From the NCBI RefSeq assembly GCF_024347135.1, contig NZ_AP024908.1, positions 868,001 through 932,000 on the forward strand: a stretch of DNA of 64,000 nt. The letters run 5' to 3'. A program made the position numbers and the translations under genes. This DNA is from Vibrio spartinae (GTDB taxonomy: Bacteria; Pseudomonadota; Gammaproteobacteria; Enterobacterales; Vibrionaceae). Below are positions 36,342 to 45,134 of the stretch, piece by piece. Below the pieces are notes generated by a model. That model worked only from the letters and a program-made list of their open reading frames with translations, had not been told where the DNA came from and did no database searches. The stretch's first letter is position 1. Each line of letters begins with the position of its first letter.

Positions 36342-36359
36342 TGTAAGAGATCTCTTACA
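36342..36359 (-). promoter_or_regulatory. VarA/GacA/UvrY binding box
   Basis: TGTAAGAGATCTCTTACA is a perfect TGTAAG-N6-CTTACA palindrome, the site of the GacA/UvrY/VarA response regulators. It sits about 170 bases upstream of the predicted sRNA start. Confidence 0.85.
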
Positions 36360-36453
36360 AAAAATATCCTAAAAATCCCCCGGTTCCCTCCACGCCGGAT
36401 TCAATATAAACTGCGTGATATCAATAGACGAAAATAACGTAGGGTTATCAGAC

Positions 36454-36921
36454 ATGATGTCAAAATGGGTTCACCGCTTCTATCAGATGGCCGAACTGGT
36501 CTCGTCCTGGAGTAAAGATCCTTCCACTCAGGTTGGTGCCGTAATTACCAAACAGAACCGCATCGTCTCCGTCGGATTCAATGGCTATCCACATGGTATC
36601 TCCGATAGCGTCGATATCGATGATCGGGATATGAAATATCTGAAAACCCTGCACGCGGAGGAAAACGCGATCCTCTTCGCCAAACGTGATCTGGATGGCT
36701 GCGACATTTATGTCACGCACTTTCCCTGCCCCAATTGTGCAGCCAAAATCATCCAAACCGGCATCACCACCGTTTACTGTCCTGAACAGAGCCAAGACTT
36801 TCTCTCCCGCTGGGGGGATAAAATTCAGGTCAGTCAGGATATGTTCAATCAAGCCGGTGTCGGTGTCTGCTGGATACCGCTCAGCGAGCTGAGCAACCTC
36901 ACGGATAGCAATATCCGTTAA
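36454..36921 (+). CDS. dCMP deaminase family protein
   Basis: 155 residues from ATG 36454; the ATG one codon later is also possible. The zinc site and catalytic Glu are clear: LHAEENAILFAKR (HAE) and HFPCPNCAAKII (PCxxC). SSWSKDPSTQVGAVI is the typical N-terminal block. The enzyme deaminates dCMP to dUMP in the cytosol, feeding thymidylate synthesis, though some relatives act on other cytidine compounds. It stands alone, 95 bases beyond the VarA box on the other side, so the box might also affect it. Confidence 0.88.
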   Translation: MMSKWVHRFYQMAELVSSWSKDPSTQVGAVITKQNRIVSVGFNGYPHGISDSVDIDDRDMKYLKTLHAEENAILFAKRDLDGCDIYVTHFPCPNCAAKIIQTGITTVYCPEQSQDFLSRWGDKIQVSQDMFNQAGVGVCWIPLSELSNLTDSNIR

Positions 36922-36928
36922 ATCATGC

Positions 36929-36985
36929 CCGTTAAGCAATATCCATTAAGCGATATCCGTTAAATCATGTCCGTTAGCGATACCC
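36929..36985. repeat. 14-bp tandem repeat, about 4 copies
   Basis: GTTAAGCAATATCC, ATTAAGCGATATCC and GTTAAATCATGTCC in a row, then GTTAGCGATACCC. It directly follows the deaminase stop codon and lies just beyond the sensor kinase stop on the other strand. Confidence 0.75.
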
Positions 36986-37024
36986 GTTTAGGCAATGCAA
37001 TACCCGTTAGTTCAGCCTGTCAGT

Positions 37025-39682
37025 TTATCGGGGTGACGACACCTGAAATGAGTTAAGCATTTCGAGCAGTTGCTCTGCTTTATAAGGCTTTGGCAGGTAT
37101 GCATCCATACCTGCTTCATAACATTTGGTAATATCTTCATCGAGCACACTGGCCGTCAACGCAATAATGGGGATGTGTCCACGTTGATTTTCAATTTCCC
37201 AGTGGCGGATTTTACGCGTGGCAGTAAAACCATCCATCACGGGCATCATGCAATCCATCAATACCGCGGTATACTGACCGCCCTGCGTCATGACATCTAA
37301 TGCTTCCTGACCATTGTTGACCACGGTATATTCAAAATCGGCTTTATCGAGAAAGAAACTGGCAATCTTCTGATTCATCAGATTATCTTCCACCACTAAA
37401 ACTCGTTTGGTGAGCGAGTCGGCTGCCCCTCTGTTTTTTCCCTGCGTGGGTTGATGAAGTCCCGGATGAGTTTCCCGCAGGGCCGACTCCATGCGGCCCC
37501 CCAAAAACGGCAAGGTAATATTTGCATCGGTCAGGCTCACCAACGCCCGGTTTAAGAAGAGATGATGCTGGCAAGTGACAATTCTTACTGATGGAAAAAG
37601 CTGACGTAGTTTTTCAATCTCTTGGCTGGCATTGCGTGTCAGACAAGGACAATACAAAATGGTATCTAATGAGCGGTCAAGCTTTTGGCCAATGTCATCC
37701 AATGACTCGATTCTGTTCAACTCCCCGCCGAGCCGTTGACACTCCTGATGGATTTGCGCACTGTACACCGAACTGTTCGAAATCAGCAATGCCCGAAATG
37801 CGAGTGGCTCAGGCTTCGGCTGTTCCGCAGGCAGCTTGAGCGGGACTCTCACCTCAAAACAACTGCCTTTGCCCTTGACCGACTCAACCGTCAACACGCC
37901 GTTCATCAGCGTCAGTAATTGCTTACAGATCGGCAACCCTAACCCCGTACCGCCATAACGCCGCGTGATGCTGTCATCCTCTTGACTAAACGGCTCAAAG
38001 ATTTGCTCTATTTTGTCTTCTTCAATACCAATCCCGGTATCTTTGATACGGCAGATCAATGTTGACTGAGCCTCCTGAAACAGGATTTCCGTTCTGATCT
38101 TGCCTTCACGGGTAAATTTCACGGCATTTGACAGTAGGTTCATTAAAATCTGTCTGAGACGAAATTCATCAGCAATCACAAGAGTCGGTAATTTCGGGTC
38201 CAGTGACACTTGCAACTCGTTAAATTGGGCAACCGCCTTGGAATTCAGCATATTGACTGCATCATAAACGAGTTCTCTGATATTGAACGAGTGCGGTGAA
38301 ATCGCCAGTCGGCCAGATTCAATTTTAGACAGGTCTAAAATATCATTGATGAGGATCAGTAATGTTTGCGAAGACACTTCAATATCTGCAATCACTTCTT
38401 TTTGAGGTGCGGTCAGCTCATACATCCTGAGCATTTCCGTTAAACCGATAATCCCGTTCAACGGGGTTCGAATCTCATGGGACATGTTGGCAAGAAAGGC
38501 ACTTTTTGCCCGATTGGCAGAGACAGCTTCTTCTTTGGCTTTGACCAGATGGATTTTCTGCTCAGTCAACGTTTGCATCACATCATTCATGCCAATCGCA
38601 AAACGGGCAAATTCGTCATATCCCTCAACGGGAATATTCTCCACATGGCTGCTCTGTGACTTTTCATTGATTTGTGCCATCGCATGTAAGATCCGGCTCA
38701 ATCGGGTCGAAATACGATATGACGTGCTAATACTCAGCAATATCAAACCAGATAATGTCAGAATCACCAGCACAATCGCCATATAGATAAACTGTTTATC
38801 ACGATTCACCAGTGTCTGGATTTTTTGAGATAACGTCTTGGCATAACCGAGCACAAGCTGACGCAATGCATCCTGCTTACGTTCAAGGCTGGCAATATAT
38901 TTGTTGAGCAGTTGGGGTTCAATTTGGTCATAAAGCACCTTGTCTCTCAAAATACTAGCCTGTTGAAATTCCTGCTGAGACAAGAACTTGGTCATCTGAT
39001 TCAATTGCGCATCGCTGGCACCGAAATTGATAAAATATTCTAAATAAGTTTGCTGTCTTGCAATAATTTCAAAATACTCTTGGCGCATAAAAGCATCGAC
39101 CTGACGCTTGTTTTGGATTTCATGCATCAACCACGTTTCCCGCTCAATCCAGTATAGAAACCAGCTTAACTGACCAAACATTGTTTCCATCTGATAAATA
39201 TGCGTAGGTGCTAAATAGCCCGATGGTTTTTGCAAAGCAACCATCATTTCATAGATTAAATCAAATCCCCACAATGACTGAGCCATCAAGGTATCCCCCT
39301 GAATACCGGGCAGCCGTTCTGTCAGTTTTGACAATTCATCGAGGTTGGAGGCCAGCACCTGTTGATCACCGTAAGCCAGCACACCGCCTTGACTTTGTTT
39401 GAGCGCAGCCGCAACGTCTTGCGTTGCCTGCTGAAATCGTAATAATTGCTGGGATTCGATCCCATCGGTTTCCCGCCGGAGGTCCAGCACCTGGTAAAAT
39501 TGATCGGACAGTGTAGAAATTTTCTCTAAAATTGAGATGCGATATATCGTATTCGCGTAGCCACTCATGCGACTCTCGACTTGCATAAACCATCGATACG
39601 CCCCCCAACTGATGATGATGACTGGTACAATGCATAACACAATCAGTCGGTTTTTTATTGATAAATATTTGAGTACCGACAT
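37025..39682 (-). CDS. Hybrid sensor histidine kinase with NIT-like sensor
   Basis: 885 residues. Transmembrane helices lie near 11-29 and 300-322. The periplasmic part between them is helical and resembles the NIT (nitrate/nitrite sensing) fold: QFYQVLDLRRETDGIESQQL. HAMP is at about 322-375. HisKA carries H402 in ANMSHEIRTPLNGI. HATPase is at about 500-615, with the N and G boxes visible. A degenerate receiver-like region spans 625-735 and a true receiver starts near 760, with D810 in VLMDCMMPVMDG. There is no Hpt or output domain, so an outside phosphotransfer partner is needed. It is divergent from a periplasmic protein and barrel gene pair, which probably share its signal. Confidence 0.9.
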   Translation of the reverse strand: MSVLKYLSIKNRLIVLCIVPVIIISWGAYRWFMQVESRMSGYANTIYRISILEKISTLSDQFYQVLDLRRETDGIESQQLLRFQQATQDVAAALKQSQGGVLAYGDQQVLASNLDELSKLTERLPGIQGDTLMAQSLWGFDLIYEMMVALQKPSGYLAPTHIYQMETMFGQLSWFLYWIERETWLMHEIQNKRQVDAFMRQEYFEIIARQQTYLEYFINFGASDAQLNQMTKFLSQQEFQQASILRDKVLYDQIEPQLLNKYIASLERKQDALRQLVLGYAKTLSQKIQTLVNRDKQFIYMAIVLVILTLSGLILLSISTSYRISTRLSRILHAMAQINEKSQSSHVENIPVEGYDEFARFAIGMNDVMQTLTEQKIHLVKAKEEAVSANRAKSAFLANMSHEIRTPLNGIIGLTEMLRMYELTAPQKEVIADIEVSSQTLLILINDILDLSKIESGRLAISPHSFNIRELVYDAVNMLNSKAVAQFNELQVSLDPKLPTLVIADEFRLRQILMNLLSNAVKFTREGKIRTEILFQEAQSTLICRIKDTGIGIEEDKIEQIFEPFSQEDDSITRRYGGTGLGLPICKQLLTLMNGVLTVESVKGKGSCFEVRVPLKLPAEQPKPEPLAFRALLISNSSVYSAQIHQECQRLGGELNRIESLDDIGQKLDRSLDTILYCPCLTRNASQEIEKLRQLFPSVRIVTCQHHLFLNRALVSLTDANITLPFLGGRMESALRETHPGLHQPTQGKNRGAADSLTKRVLVVEDNLMNQKIASFFLDKADFEYTVVNNGQEALDVMTQGGQYTAVLMDCMMPVMDGFTATRKIRHWEIENQRGHIPIIALTASVLDEDITKCYEAGMDAYLPKPYKAEQLLEMLNSFQVSSPR

Positions 39683-39783
39683 AATTTCTTCCTTGAAACT
39701 TTACGAAGCTGACCTATTTTTTAAATATAGACGTTATAAAATGACTTGCCCGAACTTAATCTCAATGCAATGGAGAGCTGTAT

Positions 39784-40224
39784 TTGCGTATTGTCGTAAC
39801 TTGGTGGATGCTTTGTATGTTGTTATTCAGTACACCTTGTATTGCAGATCAATTCGCAATTATTACCAAGACAAACATGCTCCCGTTATTAACCGATGCT
39901 CAGGTCAAAATGCTCTACCGCGGGCGGCTGACCCATATTAACGGCACCCATGTTCAATTGGCTGACTTGCCTGCCAACTCTACCATTCGGGCACATTTCT
40001 ACCATCGTCTGTTGGGAAAATCCCCGACCCAGATGCAGGCCATTCGGGCCAGACAAAGTTTTTCCGGCAAGTTTATCCCCCCTTATGAACTCTATAATGA
40101 AAATATGAATACCATCAGTCAGTGGCTGGACGAGCACCCAAACGGCATTGTCTATATTCCTCAAGATTGGCTTTCAGATCAGGTTCGCATTCTTTATCGT
40201 TTGGATGACGAGGATTCGCTATGA
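39784..40224 (+). CDS. Small periplasmic phosphate-binding-protein-like protein
   Basis: 146 residues from a TTG start, chosen because it gives an intact signal peptide (MRIVVTWW to STPCIAD) and GGAGAG lies about eight bases upstream. The body resembles half of a PstS-like periplasmic binding protein: PLLTDAQVKMLYRGRLTHIN, FYHRLLGKSPTQMQAI, and a C-terminal GIVYIPQDWL. Such short proteins are common beside sensor kinases and may present a ligand to them. The next gene overlaps its stop by four bases (ATGA), so the two are translated together. Confidence 0.75.
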   Translation: MRIVVTWWMLCMLLFSTPCIADQFAIITKTNMLPLLTDAQVKMLYRGRLTHINGTHVQLADLPANSTIRAHFYHRLLGKSPTQMQAIRARQSFSGKFIPPYELYNENMNTISQWLDEHPNGIVYIPQDWLSDQVRILYRLDDEDSL

Positions 40225-41261
40225 AGCATTGGATACGATTTATCTTAGTCTGGATGGTCACACTCCAAACCGGTGCACAACAGTACGAATTTAATGATGC
40301 CATTCGTCTCAGCGGCTTTGGTACGTACAGTCTCAGCCGTTCTGACAGTGAGGTTCCTGTTTTTACCTACCGGGATATCGATGATGAATGGTGTGCCGAC
40401 TGTGACAGCACACTCGGCCTGCAACTTGACTGGGTCATCAATGATCAGTTTCGCAGTTCGATTCAGGTCGTCAAACGGCCTCAGGACGATTATTCAGACC
40501 CAGAACTAGAATGGGCTTATCTGGCTTATACGCGAGGTAATTCAACCCTGAAACTCGGCCGACTCAGAATCCCGATGTTTTTATTGTCGGAGTATTACTA
40601 TGTCTCGGCAGCCTATCCGTGGATTCGCCCGCCTCATGATATATACGATAGTTTTTCCGGGGTAACCCATTACAATGGCGCGGCATACGAGTGGCAATTC
40701 TGGCCGACAGAGCAATTACAACTCAAAATCTCCCCCTATATTGCCGCAGCAGAAGAAAATGATTATCAATTCTTCGGCAAACCTTTCACTCTCGATAGTG
40801 ACGGTGCTTATGGCCTAACGGTGGATCTGTTGCAGGACGATCATCAACTCCATCTGTCCTATTTGTCGGTAAACTCAGATCAGAAACAGAACGGCAACAC
40901 GGTTTATCATTATGACATGGATATGTTGTCAGTCGGATTCAGCTATTTGTATCAGGACTACAATATTGCGCTGGAAACGCTGTATGACTCGGGGCTCTTT
41001 GCAGACTGGTACATCGGTATTTCCCGGGATCTGGGCAACTGGCTCCCTTATGTGCAGTACGGGCAGTTGCGTGGCCATGCGAACCAAACGTATCTGCTTG
41101 GGCTACGTTATCCGCTCACGCCACGGTTGGTGATCAATGCGGAGTGGGAATATATTCGCAGTCCGCGCGTCCCACTCAGTGGTCACTTTACTCAGGTACA
41201 GACGGCACCGATTGAGAATGACAGCCATATCTTCACACTGGCACTGTCATTCACATTTTAA
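40221..41261 (+). CDS. Outer-membrane beta-barrel protein, porin-like
   Basis: 346 residues. A signal peptide ends near QTGAQQ. Alternating hydrophobic strands run through the protein (LGLQLDWVINDQFRSSIQVV, then LEWAYLAYTRGNSTLKLGRL) and the last residue is Phe in ALSFTF, the mark of an outer-membrane barrel. A pair of Cys (CADC) near residue 60 may form a disulphide. It overlaps the upstream gene by four bases. With the divergent kinase it forms a compact locus: barrel, periplasmic protein, kinase. Ligand and role are unknown. Confidence 0.8.
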   Translation: MKHWIRFILVWMVTLQTGAQQYEFNDAIRLSGFGTYSLSRSDSEVPVFTYRDIDDEWCADCDSTLGLQLDWVINDQFRSSIQVVKRPQDDYSDPELEWAYLAYTRGNSTLKLGRLRIPMFLLSEYYYVSAAYPWIRPPHDIYDSFSGVTHYNGAAYEWQFWPTEQLQLKISPYIAAAEENDYQFFGKPFTLDSDGAYGLTVDLLQDDHQLHLSYLSVNSDQKQNGNTVYHYDMDMLSVGFSYLYQDYNIALETLYDSGLFADWYIGISRDLGNWLPYVQYGQLRGHANQTYLLGLRYPLTPRLVINAEWEYIRSPRVPLSGHFTQVQTAPIENDSHIFTLALSFTF

Positions 41262-41307
41262 TACAGCGTTGAGGTTGACTAACGCGGCCGTCAAGCAACG
41301 AATCCGC

Positions 41308-41396
41308 GTTTCTAATCTGCGCTGATGTTTCTAATCAACGCGAATGCTTCTAATCAACGCTGATGTTTCTAATCGACGCGAATGTCTAATCAACAC
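41308..41396. repeat. 19-bp tandem repeat, 4.6 copies
   Basis: Units GTTTCTAATCAACGCGAAT and variants (ATCTGCGCTGAT, ATCAACGCTGAT, ATCGACGCGAAT) with period 19, between the ends of the barrel gene and the convergent hcr gene. Confidence 0.9.
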
Positions 41397-41414
41397 CCAT
41401 TTCTGAGCAAACCG

Positions 41415-42446
41415 TTATAGTGACACTTTCAGATCTGAACGAATCCGGCTTGAACAGGCGAGCACATAACCTGACCGGATGTCTGCTTCACTCAAGGTCT
41501 CTTGGCTGGAAAACTCAACCTGTCCCTGTTCAACCCGGCATTTACATGATCCGCAGATCCCACTGCGACAAGCAGCAATCACCGGCACACCTGCCGATTC
41601 CAAAACATCTAACAAAGCATCCCCTGCCTGCGCATCAACCGTCACACCAAAACCGGGCACTGCCACCGTCACCGGGCCGGTTTCAGTATCAGACGAAGGT
41701 GAGTCACTCGCCATCGCTGCTACACTGAATCGTTCCTGATAACAGTCCGCCATCTGAAATCCAATCTGATCAAGGTAAGTGGTGACATCCTGCATAAAGC
41801 GTTCAGGACCACACAGGTAAACCGTTCTTTCAAGGATATCCGGGCACAGTTTCAGCAGGTAATCCTGATCCAGCCGCCCTTGCATGTGCTCGCTATTCCC
41901 GGCTTGCTTGAGCAGTAACTTTAAATGAAACGATGGATGAACCGTATTCAGATGTAACAGCTCTTCATAGTAAATGGTATGGCGCACATCACGGGCAATA
42001 TGAATAAATACAACATCGACGCCCTCTCGCGAAAGCCAGTCCGCAGCCATCGACATCACCGGGGTAATGCCACATCCGGCACTAATCAGTGCAACGCGTC
42101 CCCGGTGCGTACAGTCAACATTGTTAAACGCACCCTGCGGTTTCAGCAACTGCACCCGATCACCCGAACTCAGATGGTCGATAACATGATTGGAGACTTG
42201 ACCGCCTTCGACACGCTTGACCGTGAACTTCATCATGGTCTGATCTGGCAATGAACTGATCGAATAGGCGCGATACGCAATTTGACCGTCAATCTCAAAT
42301 CCTAAACTGGCAAACTGACCGGGCTTAAAATGAAAACGACGGGCATTCTCCGGGCAAGCCAGCACAAAACTCACGGTGTCCGGTGTTTCATGCCACTTTT
42401 CAGTACAGACTAACGCAACCGGTGTTTCTAGATCCTCAGCGATCAT
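41415..42446 (-). CDS. hcr: NADH oxidoreductase for hybrid-cluster protein
   Basis: 343 residues. FAD-binding motif RAYSISSLP and NAD-binding GCGITPVMSM are visible in a ferredoxin-reductase module, then a C-terminal 2Fe-2S ferredoxin (ACRSGICGSCKCRV with a later Cys). It passes electrons from NADH to Hcp. The gene lies 98 bases behind hcp in the same direction; an intercistronic hairpin separates them. This is the normal hcp-hcr operon that handles nitric oxide under anaerobic conditions. Confidence 0.93.
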   Translation of the reverse strand: MIAEDLETPVALVCTEKWHETPDTVSFVLACPENARRFHFKPGQFASLGFEIDGQIAYRAYSISSLPDQTMMKFTVKRVEGGQVSNHVIDHLSSGDRVQLLKPQGAFNNVDCTHRGRVALISAGCGITPVMSMAADWLSREGVDVVFIHIARDVRHTIYYEELLHLNTVHPSFHLKLLLKQAGNSEHMQGRLDQDYLLKLCPDILERTVYLCGPERFMQDVTTYLDQIGFQMADCYQERFSVAAMASDSPSSDTETGPVTVAVPGFGVTVDAQAGDALLDVLESAGVPVIAACRSGICGSCKCRVEQGQVEFSSQETLSEADIRSGYVLACSSRIRSDLKVSL

Positions 42447-42504
42447 CGTGATACTCCCTCTTAAATGATGGTTATTGTTGAACTCAGGGGAAGAGCAAGA
42501 AGAA

Positions 42505-42533
42505 TGCGCCTCTCGGTTCCCCGAGAGGACGCA
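42505..42533 (-). other. Intercistronic hairpin between hcp and hcr
   Basis: CCTCTCGG/CCGAGAGG with a four-base loop and flanking TGCG/CGCA pairs. No T-run follows, so it may stabilise or partly attenuate the operon transcript rather than end it. Confidence 0.65.
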
Positions 42534-42544
42534 TCAATGCCAAA

Positions 42545-44206
42545 TCATGCAGCAAGGATGGTATTCAGATCATTATCGACGGTTGTAATACTGCGCATAT
42601 CAAATTCGCTTTGCAGAATCGCCATCAAATTCGGTGTCAGGAACGCAGGTGCAGACGGACCGGTATAAATCCCTCTCACTCCCAAGGCCAGCAGTGTCAG
42701 CAGAATCACAATGGCTTTCTGTTCAAACCAAGACAACACCAACGTCAACGGTAAATCATTCACACCACAGTCGAACTCATTCGCCAGCGCCAGCGCAAGT
42801 TGAATCGCGGAATAGGCGTCGTTACATTGACCGACATCCAATAACCGTGGGATCCCGTTAATATCACCGAAATCATTTTTGTTGAAACGGTATTTACCGC
42901 ACGCGAGCGTCAGGATCACGCTATCTTGCGGGGCTTTTTCGGTAAACTCGGTATAGTAGCTTCTTTCTGCTTTATCACCGTCACACCCACCGACCAGGAA
43001 GAAGTGTTTGATATTGCCCAGTTTGATTTGCTCAATCACTGCGGGGGCAGCTTGCATCAACGCATTGCGACCAAATCCAATCGTGATGAAGTGTTCGATT
43101 TCATCATGACGGAAACCGTCTTGATCAAGGGCACACGCGATAACGTCACTAAAATCATCCCCTTCAATATGCTGGACACCCGGCCAGCCGACAATACTGC
43201 GGGTAAAAATCCGCTCCGCATACTGACCGACATTCGGGTTCAGCAAACAGTTCGAGGTCATGACGATCGCACCGGGGAAGTTGGCAAATTCTTTCTGCTG
43301 ATTCTGCCACGCACTCCCATAGTTACCGACCAAATGCGGGTATTTTTTCAATTCCGGGTAGGCATGGGCGGGTAACATTTCACCATTGGTATAAACATTG
43401 ATTCCCAATCCTTCGGTCTGTTGAAGGATTTTTTCCAGATCATGCAGGTCATGCCCGGAGACTAAAATACATTTCCCCTGCACCGGTTTCACGTTCACGA
43501 TTGTCGGTTCCGGATGACCAAAGGTGTCTGTCTCCCCTTTATCGAGCATTTCCATGATCTTAAAGTTCATCAGACCGATTTCCATTGAGGTATCGAGCAA
43601 AGATTTTGCGTCTTCCGGATCGCTCCCCAACCAAGACATAATCTTGTGATATTGCGCGAACATCTCTGCATCCGTCTGACCCAGCACACGGGCATGTTCC
43701 AGATAAGCCGCAGCCCCTTTCAAGCCGTACAGACACAAGAGTCTTAAACCGATGATATCTTCATGTAATGTGCTTTGACCGCGATTCACGGCGGCGTCCG
43801 GTGCCAACGACAGCAATTCGTCACGGGTTTCCGGCAAATCAACCAATGCCGCAGTGTAAGGTGTTGGGATCTCAATATCGTGCAATACCGCCGCAGCGCG
43901 GACCCGTTCAGCCAGAGAACGACGATACTGATTCGATTCAATTGCCAGCTCGACAATTCGCTCTGGATCAAAATTCACATTGGTTAACGTTGAGAAGAAT
44001 GCTTTCGGTGCCCATTGGTCAATGACCGGATCAATCACACCACAACGCCGACCGAGATTTGCCCAGAAAGACACGCCCTGAAGTGAATAGACCAAGACAT
44101 CTTGAAGATCAGAGACTTCAGCCGTTTTACCACACATGCCCTGAGCATAGGCACAACCCTTTCCTGCCGGGGTTTGAATCGTCTGTTCACATTGAATACA
44201 AAACAT
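42545..44206 (-). CDS. hcp: Hybrid-cluster protein (hydroxylamine/NO reductase)
   Basis: 553 residues. Aligned by eye with E. coli Hcp along its whole length: N-terminal cluster [20 protein letters not shown], then hybrid-cluster ligands in [29 protein letters not shown] and AGK-like motifs. The protein acts as an NO reductase and S-nitrosylase in E. coli, in the anaerobic cytosol. The ATG at 44206 has GGAG about nine bases upstream and starts at the usual family N-terminus. A perfect FNR box lies 190 bases upstream. It is the first gene of hcp-hcr. Confidence 0.96.
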   Translation of the reverse strand: MFCIQCEQTIQTPAGKGCAYAQGMCGKTAEVSDLQDVLVYSLQGVSFWANLGRRCGVIDPVIDQWAPKAFFSTLTNVNFDPERIVELAIESNQYRRSLAERVRAAAVLHDIEIPTPYTAALVDLPETRDELLSLAPDAAVNRGQSTLHEDIIGLRLLCLYGLKGAAAYLEHARVLGQTDAEMFAQYHKIMSWLGSDPEDAKSLLDTSMEIGLMNFKIMEMLDKGETDTFGHPEPTIVNVKPVQGKCILVSGHDLHDLEKILQQTEGLGINVYTNGEMLPAHAYPELKKYPHLVGNYGSAWQNQQKEFANFPGAIVMTSNCLLNPNVGQYAERIFTRSIVGWPGVQHIEGDDFSDVIACALDQDGFRHDEIEHFITIGFGRNALMQAAPAVIEQIKLGNIKHFFLVGGCDGDKAERSYYTEFTEKAPQDSVILTLACGKYRFNKNDFGDINGIPRLLDVGQCNDAYSAIQLALALANEFDCGVNDLPLTLVLSWFEQKAIVILLTLLALGVRGIYTGPSAPAFLTPNLMAILQSEFDMRSITTVDNDLNTILAA

Positions 44207-44394
44207 AAGCTCGCTCCAGATATTGTTATATAAATTCATTTTCATTCCGGAGCTAAAATGGCATAAACCATGCCATTAAAAAATTATATATTTTTCATAA
44301 TCTTAAAATAACGCCCTCACAATATGTAAGTCATTTTAACACGCTTATTTTGTGCATAAAGACCCATTCAAGTCAAAATGACACTTAATAAAAA

Positions 44395-44408
44395 TTGATT
44401 TAAATCAA
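44395..44408. promoter_or_regulatory. FNR-type binding site
   Basis: TTGATTTAAATCAA is a perfect TTGAT-N4-ATCAA. It precedes hcp by about 190 bases and overlaps the stop codon of the upstream LysE-type gene. Oxygen-responsive activation of hcp-hcr is the likely role. I did not find a clear NsrR box. Confidence 0.75.
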
Positions 44409-45019
44409 ATATTTACCACAACTCGACAAGCCAGCGCAATCAACACCACACCGGAGATCCGATCAATCAGCACCGCTTTACGCTTTAAGCGTGTCAAAAC
44501 AGCCGCACTGGAAAATAGTAACGTCAGAAAGGTATACCACAGCCCATCAACAATCAGGGGGGTCATCACCACAATCATGCGGCTCGTAACATCATGACTC
44601 AGGGTAATGAACTGGCTAAATAACGCAGTAAAAAATAAGGCAATTTTCGGATTCAACATCGAAATCATCAGCCCTTCTTTGGCCGATTGCCATACCGAAA
44701 TACGCACGCCGCGCGCGACATTTGCGGCCACACCGCCCTGAGAGCGCAGCGCCTTCCAGCCCAGATAAGCCAGATAAACAGCGCCCACCAAACTAATTGC
44801 CTGAAACAACCACTGCGCTTTTTGTAAAACAATGGAAAGGCCAATGATCGTCAAAAAAGCATACATCCCGATCCCCAATGCATGGGCCCACGCGGTTGCA
44901 ATTCCGTTCAGCCGACCGCCGGCCAGCGTGTGCTTAGTCACCATCGCGAGGCTCGGCCCCGGTGACATTGCACCCAGCAAACAAATGGTAAACAGTGATA
45001 ACCACGCCGAAAATGCCAT
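44405..45019 (-). CDS. LysE/RhtB-family exporter
   Basis: 204 residues from ATG 45019, chosen because AAGGA lies about eleven bases upstream. Six hydrophobic helices; the family mark is LGAMSPGPSLAMVTKHTLAG. It exports amino acids or homoserine lactone-like compounds across the inner membrane; the substrate cannot be told. It ends within the FNR box of hcp. Confidence 0.88.
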   Translation of the reverse strand: MAFSAWLSLFTICLLGAMSPGPSLAMVTKHTLAGGRLNGIATAWAHALGIGMYAFLTIIGLSIVLQKAQWLFQAISLVGAVYLAYLGWKALRSQGGVAANVARGVRISVWQSAKEGLMISMLNPKIALFFTALFSQFITLSHDVTSRMIVVMTPLIVDGLWYTFLTLLFSSAAVLTRLKRKAVLIDRISGVVLIALACRVVVNI

Positions 45020-45134
45020 ATGTGATGAATCCTTAATAACCAATCATTGAACAGCCCACAGGGGGTTAATCTATCACGTCGTGTGACCCCCGAATACCGC
45101 CCCTATCCACTTAAACAGACTTGAGCGATAAAGA

